Shown here in pieces: positions 24,751 through 36,133 of a stretch of DNA of 64,000 nt. The stretch's first letter is position 1. Each line of letters begins with the position of its first letter. Origin of the DNA: Lepeophtheirus salmonis (Eukaryota; Arthropoda; Copepoda; Siphonostomatoida; Caligidae); the NCBI RefSeq assembly GCF_016086655.4, contig NC_052133.2, positions 47,670,383 to 47,734,382 of the forward strand, in the 5' to 3' direction. Under the pieces are notes generated by a model. It ran no database searches and was not told the origin of the DNA. It saw only the letters and a program-made list of their open reading frames with translations. The position numbers and the translations under genes are program-made.

Positions 24751-25396
24751 ATATATATTTAATCATGCATTTGTAAATCAATTTACACCAAGGATAGGCG
24801 AGAGTTCTTCTTTTAGAACAAGATCTTAACACAACGACGACCTATTAAATATTGAACGAACAAAAAAAAGAAAGAGCACACGCAACAGCCCTTTTTTCCA
24901 TGTTTCATCCCTAAACTTAGCTTCTTTTTTTTTACACAGATCCCTTTTTTAGTAATAGGTCGTCCTAGTGTTAACTATTCCCTCTGACGTAAGCCTTCTT
25001 CCAACGCTCTTTTTTTCTTTATAAAAATGGCATTCTTATACTAATACACAAATACCATAAAAAAAAGTGCAAACTAATGGTGGTAAAGCAATACTTTGTT
25101 TAAAAAACACCCAATTCTCAAATTCCCGATTCGGATTAATCGTCCCATCACGAATCATTTGTAAAATAAATCATATTTAATTTATGATATATTCTATAAA
25201 TGAAAGGAAATATTTAATATTTATCAACTCTCTCTAATAAATAAATCCATGTTTATAGCTTGTAACAGAAATAGGTATTCGTAGTCCTGACTCCCCATCG
25301 AGTCGTGCTTAACCCTCATTAAAATGCAACCCAAGATATGACTCGGAGTTGATAATACAAAATTCAAACTTGAATAGAGTACTGATCAATTTCTCA
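24751..25396. other. AT-rich stretch, nothing recognised
   Basis: No gene or repeat match was found. Confidence 0.4.
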
Positions 25397-25770
25397 TCTA
25401 TATTAACAAAACAACTCACCGGGTGCACTGTATGATGTACTCCATGATGTATATCATAAACACAATTTGATCTAAGAAATAGCTATGTAGTTATATTAAT
25501 TAAATATTGCAGGCGTGTGCATGTAGCATCCAAAGTATATACAGGGTGCACTGTAAATAGTGCTCCCTGATATAAATCATCTAAATATGTTTATATAAGA
25601 AATAATCATGTAGTCGTATTAATGAAATATTGCAGGCGTGTGCATGTATAACAAGAGTACTGTTTCTGTTTGTTTCTGTTATTGGTCTCTTATGATTATC
25701 ATTCATAATTCATGTGCATTTTTAGTATATGTTAAAATTCGAATATAATATTAATCCTCGTATGTTCGAA
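25397..25770 (+). mobile_element. Helitron-like element, truncated copy 2
   Basis: Begins TCTATATTAACAAAACAA and contains two subrepeats with TATTGCAGGCGTGTGCATGT and a CAGGGTGCACTGTA unit. The sequence follows the 22.27-kb copy until about 25,770, where it stops aligning. No hairpin-CTRR terminus is present, so the 3' end is lost. Confidence 0.6.
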
Positions 25771-25799
25771 TGAATTTCCTTTATTTTTTTAAGCATGAA

Positions 25800-26118
25800 G
25801 CTTTCATTATGGGGGGGAGAGCTTCGTCCCAAATCTTTTTCATATTTTTCAACACGATCGTGTGACTGACGTTGAGTTTCTGGTCATGGGCGTGCACAGA
25901 CTTGGTTGGGTCCTTTTTGATGCCATCCTTGTGAGCATCCGCATTAATTATGGGATTTTTGCATATCCCTCTTTCCTTCTGATGATTTAGTTCCGATCTA
26001 ACCTCTTCCCAACATTGTAGAGGGTCTTACGAGCCGTTCCTGTCACCTGGGCCACCTCTGTTGGAGTGTGACCCACACAAAGAAGAGTTGATGCCCTCAG
26101 CCGTTGATCTTGCTACGA
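25800..26118 (-). pseudogene. Mariner-type transposase N-terminal fragment
   Basis: Reading minus: RQDQRLRASTLLCVGHTPTE, VAQVTGTARKTLYNVGKRLD, a stop, then a stretch with INADAHKDGIKKDPTKSVHA and a degenerate VSHTIVLKNMKKIW. This is the bipartite N-terminal HTH of a sea-louse-type Tc1/mariner transposase. The catalytic domain is missing. The reading frame is almost continuous for about 100 codons, so this is a fairly young fragment. Confidence 0.7.
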
Positions 26119-27029
26119 TGATATTTTTCGTTTGATTTAAAAAATTCAAAAAGAAGAAGGTGTTTGAGATACATATCTACCTATGCAAAATTACAGAAAG
26201 TTATCATTTCCTCGCACAGAACCTCTCCAATCGATATAATAGTTGTCATATTTAATATAACTTTTTCTATGATTACGTCAGTCATTTGAAATAAAATCCG
26301 TTTTAAATAAAAGAGGAAGAGATTGAAAATTTCGTCTGATAAGTACATAAAATATGTCTACAAATTATGCAAATTTAAAACGCTTTATGCAGACATATAT
26401 ATTGTAGTTCAAAGTTCATTGACCCTAAAAATCCAAGGTATAAGTCCGGAAAATATTTCTATAAAATAGTTAAATTACTATTTTTACTTTTATTTATTTT
26501 CTTACTTTTGCATATATTTGTATTAGTGTGTTGCTTTTATGATGATAAAAATGTGCTGGTAAACTGTACTGTGAAGTAAAGTGCAAATTTGCTTGATTTT
26601 TTGAAGAAAAAAAGTCAATGAGTTAAATTTAGACGTTATATCAAATGATATAACACGTGGAACACGATATAACTACGAACTTAATCTTGGCTTTCGCTTT
26701 ATGAATAACCTTTTGTTTTTAATTCAAGGGGATGGAAAGTTTGAATTATTATTATTCCTGTCTTATAAATGTATAAAAGTTGCAATTTGTATAAGCAACT
26801 TGTACAAGTAGTAACTTCCTCATCTTAAAATGCAGTATTTAATTAGAACATTGGCCATTTTAATTATTAACTATTTATTAATACTATCATATCATGTTGA
26901 CCTGATCAAATTGTACAGTTATTATATATTTATAAGTAATGTAACATTGGGCATTTGAACCTTACCCTGTGGAACAGAATATTTATATTTTAGTCATTTT
27001 TATTAAAATAGTTAAAAATTACACCATTA
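26119..27029. other. AT-rich stretch, nothing recognised
   Basis: No gene was found. A weak CAATTTGTATAAGCAACTTGTA at 26,783-26,804 loosely resembles the CAACTTGTAC motif near 19.2 kb, but no element can be delimited. Confidence 0.4.
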
Positions 27030-28040
27030 CTTAGGGTACGTAAAAAGTTCTGAGCGTTTTTCGCTAATTGTTTTTAGTGAGGTATATCTCACAATTAATA
27101 TATTACACCAGAAAAAGCTTAAAGTATGCTTAAAGGTTAAGCGTACACTTAAAAATAGTTCATTTACAGTTTTGAGTTTGGTGATGCCAATTGTGTGTTT
27201 CAGCATTCCAAAATAGAAATATAAAAAGGGAAAATTCAAACATTATTCAGTATAAGTATGACCAAGGTGATTTTTTTTTAACTGTTTATGGACCCAATAC
27301 AGTATCAAATAAAACAGCAAAGCACTGGTTTCAACGATTCCGTTCTGGTAATATTGACGTCGAATATTAGGCACGTACTCGGAAAAGCAATCATTACAAA
27401 TGTCGATAAATAATGGAAATCGTCGAGTTGGACCGACATGTGAACGCTTATTCTTAGTTACTGAAGATTAAGAAACCCTTTTGGAACGATTTGCATAAGA
27501 CTGGTCTTAAGAAGAAGCTCATGGGTATGTATGGGTGCCACACGAATTGACGTAAATAACTTTTTGGATAGAATTGATGATTGCGACTCTTTGCTGAAAC
27601 GTAACGAAATCGATCCATTTTTGAGTGTATGGTGACTGGCAATAAAAATAGATCACATACGAGAGCAACAGCCAAAAAATATCGAGGTCAAATCATGGGG
27701 AAGTGGCTCAAACGGTTGTCAAGAAGGTTGTGATATGTGTTTGGTGGGATTGGAAAAGGATAATCTACTATGAACTACTCCCATCGGGCAAGACACTCCA
27801 TTAGAACTTATATTGTCAACAGCTGACCCGATTGAAACAGGCGATCGACCAGAAGCGACCAGAATTGGCCAATAGAACGGGTGTTGTATTCCATCAAGAC
27901 ATATCTTTAACAACGCGCCAGAAGTTCCGAGAGCTTGGATGGTAGGTTCTATCACATCCGCCGGATAGTCCAGACCTGGCACCAAGCGATTTATACCTTT
28001 TCAAGCATTTGCAAAATGTTCTTGATGGTACAAAATTGTC
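27030..28040 (+). pseudogene. Mariner (DD34D-type) transposon remnant, copy 2
   Basis: This is the plus-strand relative of the 5.1-6.3 kb copy. The left end, TTAGGGTACGTAAAAAGTTC, aligns with the other two family ends. The coding sequence can be followed through the HTH linker (VDK..MEIVELDRHVNAYS), the PHELT-like region, a VTGN segment, and the VFHQD second Asp near 27,890. It ends in a degenerate SPDLAPSD near 27,975. Many stops and frameshifts are present. A large antisense open frame at 27,719-27,985 is a shadow of this gene. Confidence 0.75.
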
Positions 28041-28854
28041 TATTTTATTAATTACGTTAAATCATAAGATTTCTACAAATTAAAAAAAAATTTATTTTGT
28101 TATGTAATGTTATAGATACATATTAACTGACCGTTGGACAGTCTCGACCACCCATTTTTACTGCACATTGAAGTTTTAGGGGGCTGTTGACATATCTGTC
28201 CATATTGTTCAATGTCATACAATTTTATCCATTTGAACACCTAAGCTCGTGCGATTTTTCCTATTAATAAATTAGAATTAAATCATTATTGCTGCTAGAA
28301 ATTCCTGGATAAGGAATGCTAAATCAACAATAATATAGCGAGCCAATCACTTTGAAACGAAGTTAGCTTCATTCATTGACTTTCCAACTATTTTGCACCT
28401 ATCTATATATTCATGCATCATTTATGCTTAACCTAAGCACCTAGCTTTTCATGTTTATTGAACTCAAAAAAGATAACAATATATTATGATGTATTTTTGT
28501 ACATGTTCGAAGATTTTTATTTTTATTTATTTTTTTGCAACAGGCTGTAAATAAAAAAATAAGAATTGAAAAAGCTTTTGATGGGAAGAAAATTAAAAAT
28601 AGGACATAAAAGTTTATTTCTAAATAGCTTTAGTTTATGTGTTTATTGTTTTGCAAATGATGTTTTCATTCATGTAGAAGTGTTCTTCAACCAATAAGAG
28701 GGATGTGATGTGACCGGGTAATAACCGTAACTGTGGACTCGTAAACAGAACTTCGATGGGAAAAAACCCCAGTGTATTATCTGCAAAAGCGGGATCTTTT
28801 ATTTATTGACAAGTTCCCGTTTTTACCTGGGTATTTGTCATATATCCAACACTA
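28041..28854. other. AT-rich stretch, nothing recognised
   Basis: I see no gene. A slightly GC-richer patch at 28,700-28,830 could be old transposon sequence, but I cannot assign it. Confidence 0.4.
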
Positions 28855-29655
28855 TATATATATTAATAAAACAAAGTCTGTCTGTATGAAAAACAGTCAC
28901 AGGGGTTAGAGTTTATAGTGATCCATGATGTATATCATAAACATATTCAGGGGTGTCGGCAGGACTAAATTTTTTGGGGGGAAGGGGAAACCAGGAGAAT
29001 TTTTTTGAAAAAAAAATCCAAAAAGGAAAATTTTTTGAAAAAAAATTACAAAATCCATACCTATTCATAAAAATTAAATTTTTTGGAAAAAGAAATCAAA
29101 AATTAAGTTTTAAATATGAATTTTTTTTTCAAAAATACATAACTATACACAAAAAAAATTTGGGAAAAAATTTGATTAAATTTTTTTTTTTAAATTCAAA
29201 TATTAAATTTTTTGCTCTGCTACATCATTTACCCAAATTATTTTAAGGAAATAAATCTTTGCAAAAAAAATTTTACAACTATTTTTGCCTAAAAATTTTT
29301 CATCTTGACCAAAAAAATCTAGTCAAAAGCGAAAATTTCTTAATTTGGGGGCGCTACACCCTCCAGCTTACCCAATGTGGATGCCCCTAATATTTTGATG
29401 CATGAAATAACAATCTATTCGTATGAATGAAATATTGCAGGCATGTGCATTTAGCATCGAACGTCTATGCAGAGTGATACATGTATCTCCCTGAAATATA
29501 TCAAATGCATATTTTTGATAGAGAAATAGTAATGTAGTCGTATTAATGAAATATTACCGGCGTTTTGCATGTAGATCGAATATTTAACACTGTTTCTTTG
29601 TTTTTATTATTGCTCTCTGATATCATAGTTCATATGTATTTACAGTACCGAGTGG
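28855..29655 (+). mobile_element. Helitron-like element, copy 3, interrupted by a MITE
   Basis: The 5' part (CTATATATATATTAATAAAA followed by GTCTGTCTGTATGAAAAAC) and the 3' part (from TTTTGATGCATG onward, with TATTGCAGGCATGTGCAT) align with the copies at 22.27 and 25.40 kb. They are separated by the 442-bp element at 28,948-29,389. The hairpin-CTRR terminus is missing. Confidence 0.6.
28948..29389. mobile_element. CAGGGG-type MITE nested in a Helitron
   Basis: The left end is CAGGGGTGTCGGCAGG. The right end, reverse-complemented, is TAGGGGCATCCACATTGGG, giving imperfect inverted ends. Both sides are flanked by ATATT (28,943-28,947 and 29,390-29,394), a candidate 5-bp target duplication. The interior is A/T-homopolymer-rich with no credible gene. 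Short TSDs and CAGGG ends are compatible with a hAT-related non-autonomous element, but the superfamily is inferred. Confidence 0.6.
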
Positions 29656-30330
29656 TCCATTAAAATCTGTACACTTTTAGTTTTAAACTTCAAAAACATA
29701 TAATGTATAAATTAATAACAGAATTTCAACAAATTAATACTATAAATAGATGTGTGTCTGAGCTCTCTTAATCATTAATGTAGCCGCGCTTAACGGCATT
29801 TATGGCTTTCAGGTGGTAGCAGACGGCATGGAAACCGCTACAGATATAGTCCTCTGGCATGGTGTCCTAGTGCTGGTTGAAAGGGGCTTTGAGGGGATCC
29901 GTCTTTGAATGACGGACACTGCAGGCCTTCCCCTCGATATGCACCCAAAAGTTGTAGTCGATACGGTTGGCATCAGGGCGATAGGGGGCCAAAAGTGTTA
30001 AAAAGGAGTTCAAAAGAGTCTTACAACCAAGGAGATAGGTTTCTTTTATTGCTGATGTCAAAAGTGGCCATCTCACCCTCACAAGGCTATTTCCACCATC
30101 TTTTTTATAGCTCTCAGTACAGTCTGGTGTGAAATCCCGAGATTTCTTGTAAAGGCAGTCATGGACTTGAGGGAATTGGCCTGGGCTGTTTTCTTTAACC
30201 CCTCCGGGTGCAGTTTGTTCTTTTTGAGTGCTTGAATGGAAATCCGTTGATCACGTTCAAGTGTCATTTTACATGATGGGCCATCATTGATGGTATAACC
30301 TTGTATTTCTATTAACATTGATCATATGGT
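29656..30330 (-). pseudogene. Mariner-type transposon with shared internal deletion, copy B
   Basis: Minus strand: MTLERDQRISIQALKKNKLH, PEGLKKTAQANSLKSMTAFT, NLGISHQTVLRAIKKM; then after a frame change TSAIKETYLLGCKTLLNSFL passes directly into LAPYRPDANRIDYNFWVHIE. In intact relatives the region carrying the first two catalytic Asp residues lies at that point. The outer end at 29,656 (ACCGAGTGGTCCATTAAAAT) matches the end of copy A at 23.43 kb. The GGTATAACCTTGTATTTCTA motif sits at the N-terminal side (30,292). Confidence 0.75.
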
Positions 30331-31120
30331 ATTATTTCCTTTGCCCTCCCCCTTTCTTTTTAAAAATTATTCAAAAGTGACTGAACGCCTCAGTTAGAAG
30401 TGAAATAAAAATCAGTGAACTTTAGGTAAGTTACTTCGACTTTTATTTGTTCATGTTTATAAGAAATTGAATTACATTTTAGAATACTATATCTATTTTC
30501 TTATGCCAATATTACATAAATTACCATATAAATGTGGAATTTTAGTAGACCATAGGCAAAGTTTAAACATGGAATCGGTGGGGTAAGTTGATCACCTCCG
30601 AATTATGTTAAGCTGGATGACAGACAAATCATATCTTATTCTCAACAGTAATGACGAGGCTACGTTCCAGAAACAAGGCATTAACATATATTCATTATCC
30701 TTCTGTTGTTGGAGGATCATCAAGATAGAGTTTATGGGGATATTGATGTTAACAGGCTAGATATATTTGTGTATTGAGGTCTTAATAAATTTGTATAAAG
30801 AAAAATGATAAAAAAGCAAAAATTAAGAGCACCGTAAACGTGCTTGTAAAAATCTGTACAACTTACCCAAGTATCCCCTTTCTTAACTGATGTAAAGAAG
30901 TCCTTTAGTATTTGTGTCTGCAATTTTTTAGGATGTTATGTTAAATATTTTATAAATTTTTTGTAAAATACTTATCATTTTTATAGAACTGCTTAAATTT
31001 AAACCTGGGCATAATTACTCATCGATATAAAAGAGGTGAAATGTATAAATTTGACTGCATGATGAAGTGGGCTACAAAGATATTGAAAATCTTTGTGTTA
31101 TTATAGTTCAACAAATAACC
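30331..31120. other. Non-genic stretch between repeats and the gene island
   Basis: No gene was found. The minus frame at 30,732-30,923 is short and without family resemblance. Confidence 0.4.
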
Positions 31121-31150
31121 CTTAGTAGTAATGCCGGGTACTCCCGCTAA
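31121..31150 (+). repeat. Helitron 3' terminus (hairpin plus CTAA|T)
   Basis: AATGCCGGGTACTCCCGCTAA followed by T contains CGGG-TACT-CCCG, a short hairpin, immediately before CTAA. That fits the hairpin-CTRR-T rule for Helitron 3' ends. The sequence just upstream does not clearly match the other copies, so the rest of this element is lost or diverged. Confidence 0.6.
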
Positions 31151-31273
31151 TTTTCAAATAATCACAATGACATGTGTATTTCAGAACACGAAAAAAAGAA
31201 TGAATAATTATTAGTATTAACATAGGTAAGTGTGCAATTGTTTGGCACCAATATATGCAATAGAAATATACTA

Positions 31274-34200
31274 TTATTTCAAAAACTGTGATCTTAATGT
31301 TTTGGAGTCGTAGTTTTCACCGATATTGACAATGCACTTTCTTTTTCTAACATCCTTAAGTAAATCAGACCACATTAAACTCTTCTAAAAAATAAATTGA
31401 CAGTTAATTGAGGCAAATATTTTATTAGCGAATATCATTTGTAAAATAAATAAATACCGAAAGAGTTTGAAAGTCTCCCACGATGTAGAGAGCATATTTT
31501 GCACGAGTTAAAGCAACATTTAGTCTCTCAGATTCTCCGGTGAATCCAATAGACGACGATGTATGAATATCATTTTGTTTACTGCTCCTAACACATGATA
31601 AAACAATAATATCACACTCTGATCCTTGAAATCCATCAACTGTACAGACAGTTACAGCTGACTTCGATATTCTTTTTCCATCAGAAGTCTCAATTCCGAG
31701 ATTTTGTAGTTCCAGGCTTAAATGTTTTCTTTGCTGAGAGTAAAAGGTTATGACTCCTATGGTTTTGTTGCCAGGAATGATATGAGGTTCTTTTTTTATT
31801 TCTGATATTAATGTAGCAACAAATTTGGCTTCTTTTGTATTAAAGATGCTTTTTTCATTGTTAGTCTCCTCCATTTTTGTCCACGAAAGATCAAAAAGCT
31901 TAAGGGGAAATAAGTCCGAGTTTCTAGATGTCCATGATACGCCATTTGTCAACTCTCCACCATAGAAATAATGATTTGGCCAACGAGCTATATCCCCATG
32001 CATTCGATATTGAATCTTCAAACAATGAATACTCGTATTAGTATCACTGTTCCTCGAGCTTTTGAAAAGTCGATTGAAGAGAGACTGTCCATAACTGAGA
32101 TCCTTAGCTTTTATTGAACTAACTGTAGCTGGTAGCTGTTCCGGATCTCCAACCATAACTAATTTAGAAAACCCTAATTTTAGTGGAATAAGGCCCTCTG
32201 GTTCCACACATTGGCTTGCTTCATCGACAATACAAATAGAAAAGTTCCTTCCGGGCTTGTATTTATCACGTAAAAAATGGCTGGTCATTTGTCCATTTAA
32301 GGAACTCGAGAGCGTAGTTGCCACAATATCAGCATCATCTAAAGTGGTTCGCGTTATCTCTTGTCTTTTTTTATCCTTCTCGTAATTACTCAGAGTTTGT
32401 ATACTCTTTTTAGCTCGTTTTAGCTTGAATGTTTCATCCTTTAATTTTCTTTGAAGAAGATTAATTTTCGACGAGGAAATGGCTTTCTCTATTTCATGAC
32501 CGATATGATTGATTTCTTCTTGACGATGAGTTATTTCACGCTGAATAGATTCATTAGTCCCTAGTTGCGATTCCATTTCATTTAATTTATTGTTTACAAT
32601 TCGAGTCAGTTCAATCTCTTTCACTTGTTTGTCCATACTGTTCAACTGTCCAACTCGGATCAATTTCATTTCCGGGGCCAATCGTCGTAACTTTTTGACC
32701 AATGAGTCAATTGCTGAATTAGATGGTGCAACAAGTAAAATCTTTGGAGGTTTTTTTTCTCCTTGGATATTAAACCTCGACATAATTTGGATCACAAGTG
32801 AAGAAATAACAGTTGATTTTCCAGTACCCGGTGGCCCTTGTATTAAAGACAAAAATGCCGATGGCTTAGGAGACAAAATGCAAGTCTCAGCAGTATCTAT
32901 AACTATTTTTCTTTGAATAGGATTTAATTTGTTCAAATGAGGAGCATCATAAGCCTGAGAGCTAGAGATTGCTTTAACACTGGATGAATCTTCATGTCTT
33001 AATAAACTGGGAAACAGTGGGGACTTTTTCGCGTCTATCACAGCACTAAAAAGTCTTAAAGATGGATTTATGATAGAAATAAGCTCTACGACTGGAAGTT
33101 TAGTTTGTAAAAACTTTTTAATGTTTACTAAGACATTAGGGAGGACAATCACAGAATAATCGTTAATAAAAGTCAGTTGATCTCTTATAGAACTTGGATA
33201 ACACTTTAAGAGATTATCACAGATAGATGAACTGTTATTAGGAATAAGTCTATTACTTGTAACGAAACCAAAACAAGGTCTAACGATAGATTTAGAACCA
33301 GAATTTTTAAAAAAATTGATTTTGATGAGTGCTCCTCGAGGAATATAATGTGAATCAAATCTGTCATGAGATGTAAGTAGAGAACGTGCACTAAACGAGG
33401 AAACCTCTCTACACATTCTCACGTCCAAAATCTCAGTAACTTGCCGAATAGGATTTTCTTTTTGTCGTAAATAGTCTCGGTAAACAGTTTGCCACAGTTC
33501 ATGGAACATAAGAGGGAAAAATATATGGCAATAATCTTTGTAGTTATCGAAAACGGGAGGTACATGAGTCATCTTATATCGGTTTAAATCAACTCTAGGA
33601 GAAACTTTGACACGGGTTTGCTCTTCAAGCCAAGAAGTATTCCATGACAAAATGTGGGTTAATATTTCATCCATAGTAAAGTCATTTTGTACAGGAGGCT
33701 TAGGAGGATCAAGTCTAGATGTACTGATGGGATTAGGGCAATCTTTCTTTTGGTTCACTTTGAGGCTTTTACCTATGCTCGGTATTTCCCTTATAGTGAT
33801 GAGTTGACTACTCCACCTTACTTTCCTCGGAGGCTTCTCACTAATGCTAGGATAAGATAAAACTTTTGAAGTGCTCACGAGAGTTTTAGCCACATCTTGA
33901 GAAGAAGTATTAGTTATCATATTAGCAAACTTTAATTTTGCTATTCGTTTACGTCCATCATGATCTGAAACCGTTTCTGCATGAACTCTAAGCTTTTTAG
34001 ACACTATGGGAATCTCAGGAACTTTAAATGACACATTATTAGTTTCACTACTAGGAATTGAATTTTCATCGATTGAAGAAGGTTTAGATTTCTTTGATTG
34101 AACACTAGATGATGATGCCTCACTATTGGAGCGTTTTAAATTATTTTTTGATTGATCATCGACAACCAAAGAACTACAATGTTCTAAATCCCTTTTTTCA

Positions 34201-36133
34201 CTTTTGGAAGCAGATGATGTAGTAGAGACTTGGGCAGTGGCAAATTTATTTTTTAACCTTTTCTTAAGGATATTTGATTCTTTATCGGCAATTTGCTTAA
34301 GTTTTTCAGATCTTTTTGCTTTCATTAGTGATTTGTCAACTTTTTTAATCGACAAAGGTGATGATTTTTTTATATTGTCTTCCGAGGTTTTATTGGGTTG
34401 TTTAGATTTGCTTCGACTCAAACCCCTCTTTTCTTCAACTGTGGCAAGGGATCTATTAATAATGGTGGTCTGTGGTGATTGGAAGTACTTTTAGATAGTT
34501 CAGTCTCTGAGAGTTTTAAGCCTTTTACAATTATTGGATTCAATGCTACAAAATTATTGGATTTTTGGGGTGCATTTGTTTCTAGAGGCTCTTGAGGTTC
34601 CTCACTCCTACATGGACTTTTTGTCTTTTCATTTTTTGATTTTTCCAGTAATCTAGCCTCTGCACTCTCAAACGGATTTTCATTTTCTCCCAAAAATATT
34701 ATCTGAAAATTGAGAAAAAACCCACCAATCAATAAGAAAAATAAATATCGTCTTTTAATTAGTTAATTAAACCTACATCATCATCACTATCATTATCGTC
34801 ACTGTTTTTTTGATTATATGCTGGATCCTCCTCAATGTCTCTCTTGATAGGGGATTCCACTTCAGTTTTAATTTTAAGTGCAATTCGATGATATAAATTC
34901 TTCTGACTGTCATCAAGTTCAAGCTCTGTTTCATCCAAATCTATTATATCAATTTCTAAACATAAAACAAGGATAAACTGAGTCCAATTAATACATCTTA
35001 CTAAATTAAAATAAAATTACAACCTTTTTCCGGGGGAAGGATGATTTGAATGTCATCATCCTCCTCTCCTTCTTCAATGTCCTCTTCAAAACGATTCGGT
35101 TCGGCCTTTATTTTAACTTCTTTATCATGATGGTTGTTACTAAAAGTATTGCTTAGAAAATCGTTTTCTTCGCTGTCATCAAGTATAATCACTTCCTCTA
35201 CTTGACTGAACATTCCCTCATGTTCCTCCACCATTTTTGTTTCACTCGGAATGATTTCAGATCTACAACGTGTTTCATCAGTGGTGTTTGATAAGTTGGT
35301 TGAATGAGCATCAATGGATTGAAAATATTTTTCTTTCTTTATATCAGAACATAATGAGATACTTTTAAGCAGAGGAGCAGTGGTGGTGGAAGAAGCTGTA
35401 TTATGAGAATGATCATAGTAGCAGTCTGGTTCAGATTTACTTTTTGAGAACTTAGAATCAATATTATTCAATCCCAAATCAAAATCAAAAAGGTTTTTTT
35501 TGGAAAAGGAGTCAACAATATGAAGGGGATAGACATTATTAATACTATTAGACGTGGTTTCTGAAAGAATGAGTTGACCCGGTTCTATTTTCATAATTGG
35601 ACTGCGAACTCGGGGAGGAGTATCTGATTCAAGGATATTTTGAGTGGCATCAATGGGGTCGACATCCTCATTGACGCTATTCCAAAGGGTTGGAGCTAAT
35701 ATTCGGAAAAGAAATCGACTTTTTTGTCCTTCGCATTGCTCAGAACTGAAATTTTCTCCAAGGGAGATGAGATCTTTGTCGTTGAGCCCTGTTTCAATCA
35801 TAAACATTATCTTACTTAGTTTTAACTTTTAATCATTTAATTAATACAACTGTTCTTCAACTTACTAATTTCCGCATCGAGATTTAATTCGATTCCATTG
35901 ACATAGGTGTAGGTCGTGCGAGAGATGTGCTTCAATTTCCAATAGGGAAGTCCGTCATCTCCCAAGACTTTGTTGAGCAAGGCATGTTGACGAGACACGA
36001 AGACAGAGAGGCACTGCTTGGAATTCCCTTCTCCACGTCCTAGACTCACTTGAGACACATGATCTTGGAGTGTGAATTCTGGCTCCTTCACTCCGACCCT
36101 TCGAAGAACCCACTCTCCAGTGGATGTCATCAT
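31274..36133 (-). CDS. SETX: FHA-domain senataxin-like R-loop helicase
   Basis: My six-exon model is 36133-35866, 35788-35024, 34955-34777, 34702-34529, 34469-31458, 31384-31274, with introns of 59-78 nt. All phases agree, giving 1,502 aa. Residues about 29-110 form an FHA domain with all hallmark residues (LGRG, SRQH, YVNG). Its last strand continues across intron 1 (EIRLNDKDLISLG). Residues about 150-460 are acidic, low-complexity linker. The C-terminal half is an SF1B Upf1/Sen1 helicase: GPPGTGKS near 1006, DEAS near 1210, GDPEQLP near 1236, QYRM near 1283, FQGSE near 1411, LTRAK near 1449. The family unwinds RNA:DNA hybrids during transcription termination. The 59-nt intron 4 is the weakest call; a frameshift there is the alternative. 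Exon 6 restores the usual tail (SLMWSDLLKDVRKRK). Vertebrate senataxin has no FHA domain as far as I know. Confidence 0.88.

Noticed and set aside
28953..29246. 97-codon Lys/Phe-rich frame
   Set aside because: It arises from A/T homopolymer runs inside the nested MITE.
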